Shown here in pieces: positions 62,558-64,000 of a stretch of DNA of 64,000 bases. The first letter of the stretch is position 1. Every line of letters starts with the position of its first letter. The notes under the pieces were generated by a model. It saw only the letters and a list, made by a program, of their open reading frames with translations, was not told where the DNA came from and made no database searches. The position numbers and the translations under genes are program-made. Location of the stretch: assembly GCF_014635305.1 (NCBI RefSeq), contig NZ_BMCS01000002.1:806001-870000 (forward strand). Direction: 5' to 3'. The DNA comes from Williamsia phyllosphaerae (GTDB taxonomy: Bacteria; Actinomycetota; Actinomycetes; Mycobacteriales; Mycobacteriaceae).

Positions 62558-63537
62558 AGTGTCTCCTCGGTGGTTGCGGTGATCATGGTCCAGAGTCCCT
62601 CTGCGCCTGCGGCGATCGCGGTCGATCCGAGCTGCGTGGTCCAGTCTGCGGAGTCGATGGCCTCCCGCCACGCCCACAGACGTGTCGTGAACCTGTGCAG
62701 CTCACTGAGTTCGGTGAAACCGATCGCGCCGTGCAGCTGATGGGACAACCGCGCGATCTCGCCCGCCGAAGCGCTCGCCTGTACGACTGCGGCCGTCACG
62801 GCGCTGCGTGCGGCCGCGCCGAGCGGTGACTCGTCGGCGGCCACGAGGTGCCGGCCCGCGAGGGACGATCCCGCGCGAACCAGGGCGACCTCCTCGAGTA
62901 GCAGCGCCAGGTTCTGCTTCACCGCCTGGAAGTGGTCGAGTGTGCGCCCGAACTGTCTGCGTGTGGCGGTGTGTGTCACGGTCATCTCGGCACATCGCTC
63001 GGCCGCACCGGAGATGAGCAGCGCGTGGACCGCCGCCATCTGCAGTCGGACATCCTCGGCCGTCCCGCGCCGCACGGGCACGGGATCGGCGACCGACACA
63101 CCGTCGAAGACGAGCGTGGCCAGCGGGTTGCCCGCGAGGTCGGACTCGGCGTCGATGATCGTGACGTCCGAGGTCGCCTCGAACACCACCGGACCGCCGG
63201 GGGTGTCGGTGAGGACCAGAACCGTGCCGGCCGTCGACGCCCACGGCACCCGGGCGATCGATCCGGACACCACCAGGGCCGTGTCGGTGCCCGCGGCACC
63301 CGCGGGTCCCACTACGGATTCGCGGTCGACGTCGCGGTATCGAACCACGAGCGACCCTGCCTCGGCGACGGCGACCGCCACCGTGCCATCGGGCACCGGC
63401 CGGCCGGCCGCGCGCAGGAGCGGACCGGCGACGAGCAGGGTCGCGCCGATCGGAGTCTCGGCGGCCCAGTACCCGTCGTGACGCACGTCGTCGATGCCGC
63501 CGGCGAGTGCGCCGGAAGTGCTGATCGTGGTGTTCAT
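62554..63537 (-). CDS. Acyl-CoA dehydrogenase-family subunit (short type)
   Basis: This 327-aa protein is shorter than classical acyl-CoA dehydrogenases (about 380). The C-terminal helical domain is recognisable (RRQFGRTLDHFQAVKQNLAL, LSHQLHGAIGFTELSELHRF). The N-terminal and middle parts are reduced. Paired with a second dehydrogenase gene directly upstream, it fits the heterotetrameric (alpha2beta2) dehydrogenases of steroid and terpenoid side-chain oxidation in Mycobacteriales, where one FAD site is shared. ATG and GTG overlaps of 4 bp link it to both neighbours. Confidence 0.88.
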   Translation of the reverse strand: MNTTISTSGALAGGIDDVRHDGYWAAETPIGATLLVAGPLLRAAGRPVPDGTVAVAVAEAGSLVVRYRDVDRESVVGPAGAAGTDTALVVSGSIARVPWASTAGTVLVLTDTPGGPVVFEATSDVTIIDAESDLAGNPLATLVFDGVSVADPVPVRRGTAEDVRLQMAAVHALLISGAAERCAEMTVTHTATRRQFGRTLDHFQAVKQNLALLLEEVALVRAGSSLAGRHLVAADESPLGAAARSAVTAAVVQASASAGEIARLSHQLHGAIGFTELSELHRFTTRLWAWREAIDSADWTTQLGSTAIAAGAEGLWTMITATTEETL

Positions 63538-64000
63538 CGTGCGGTGACCTCCTTGGTGATGACGCCGCGCAGGATCTCGTTGGTCCCGCCGCGCAGGGTG
63601 TATCCGGGTGTGTGGAGCAGGGCGAAGGCCAGCAGCTCGGCGTGGCCGCCGATCGTGGCCGACCGGTTGGGTGCGATCGGCGAGACGACTCGGACCTGCT
63701 CGATCAGATCTCCTTCGAACCGTGTCCCGAGGTCCTTGACGATCGCGGCCTGCACGTCGGGAGAGGCACCCGCCTGGAGCGCCGACGCGACCCCCAACGA
63801 CATCGCACGCAGGGAGATCAGGCGTGCGACGAGACGTCCCACCACCGATTGCTGATGCTGCGACGTCGACACCGACGCCAATAGACGAACCAGCGACGTC
63901 AACACCGGCAGCGTCGACAGGAAACGTTCGGGCCCGCTTCGCTCGAAGGCGAGTTCACCGGTGACCTGCCGCCATCCGTCCCCCTCGATACCGAGGACGC
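63534..64000 (-). CDS. Acyl-CoA dehydrogenase, C-terminal part (runs off the window)
   Basis: The frame is open to the window end, so the gene starts beyond 64000. It gives GWRQVTGELAFERSGPERFL, then the C-terminal helical domain ending LLHTPGYTLRGGTNEILRGV, which is the FAD/dimer contact of acyl-CoA dehydrogenases. Its stop overlaps the ATG of the next dehydrogenase-type gene by 4 bp. The two probably form one hetero-oligomeric enzyme. The N-terminal half is not visible. Confidence 0.9.
   Translation of the reverse strand, partial: VLGIEGDGWRQVTGELAFERSGPERFLSTLPVLTSLVRLLASVSTSQHQQSVVGRLVARLISLRAMSLGVASALQAGASPDVQAAIVKDLGTRFEGDLIEQVRVVSPIAPNRSATIGGHAELLAFALLHTPGYTLRGGTNEILRGVITKEVTAR

Overview
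This 64 kb window is chromosomal DNA of a high-GC actinobacterium of the order Mycobacteriales. Gordonia or a close relative is my best guess, from recall of family content and not from a search. The clues are a fused cysNC, a carboxylic acid reductase, an MMPL lipid exporter, a monomeric NADP isocitrate dehydrogenase, a DUF222/HNH (13E12-type) gene, a DUF6131 peptide and many F420-type oxidoreductases (two luciferase-like, two split-barrel, one Ddn-like domain). No rRNA, tRNA, CRISPR array, insertion sequence or phage gene was found. Coding density is high and genes are often joined by 4-bp stop/start overlaps. At least eight genes have an extended TAnnnT or nAnnnT -10 element whose last T lies 7-9 nt before the start codon, so they are probably leaderless.

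Layout. 1-2371: sulfate activation (cysD end, cysNC). 2378-10932: mixed metabolism, with crotonase, an Old Yellow Enzyme fused to a Ddn-like domain, HpcH aldolase, alpha/beta hydrolase, dodecin, sulfurtransferase, DUF1684, ferredoxin, F420 enzyme and a lipoprotein. 11169-15695: SOS-like DUF222-HNH gene, GNAT, F420 split-barrel protein, DHA2 exporter and HxlR regulator. 15688-19308: complete osmoprotectant ABC operon. 19597-22786: hydrolase/HxlR pair and a secreted clan-A glycoside hydrolase. 23081-25540: divergent UbiA prenyltransferase and phytoene-desaturase-like enzyme. 25522-26020: an unusual nested, mirror-image tandem-repeat locus. 26049-29146: DUF3072, DapB-like dehydrogenase, Rieske oxygenase and TetR. 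29219-38936: carboxylic acid reductase, divergent from a five-gene translationally coupled operon (thioester-reductase-like SDR, small membrane protein, PS-decarboxylase-like enzyme, GNAT-like protein, MMPL exporter), followed by a 34-residue hydrophobic peptide gene. 39199-51677: SGNH hydrolase, SQR-like flavoprotein, idi, secreted proteins, icd, PLP decarboxylase, an MFS/TetR/monooxygenase cluster and small proteins. 51973-56096: PAS-PAS-GGDEF protein, DUF6131, F420 enzyme, NmrA-like protein and TetR. 56209-60786: a two-component system and its apparent local regulon. 60853-64000: LysR regulator and a fatty-acid/steroid-type beta-oxidation operon running off the window.

Two candidate systems stand out. 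First, the histidine kinase/OmpR-type regulator pair at 56209-58298. Four promoters around it (kinase, DUF2231 membrane protein, PAP2 phosphatase, 75-aa protein) each carry an 11-bp-period direct repeat related to TCTCAGCG-N3-TCTCAGG. The repeat starts exactly 28 bp before the -10 hexamer in all four, as expected for a class II activator site replacing the -35. Second, the 33166-38738 operon looks like a dedicated make-and-export route for an unidentified lipid, with lipid reduction, head-group decarboxylation, acyl/N-transfer and MMPL transport, and it faces a carboxylic acid reductase across a 419-bp regulatory region. The mirror-image repeat locus at 25522-26020 is a third unexplained structure.
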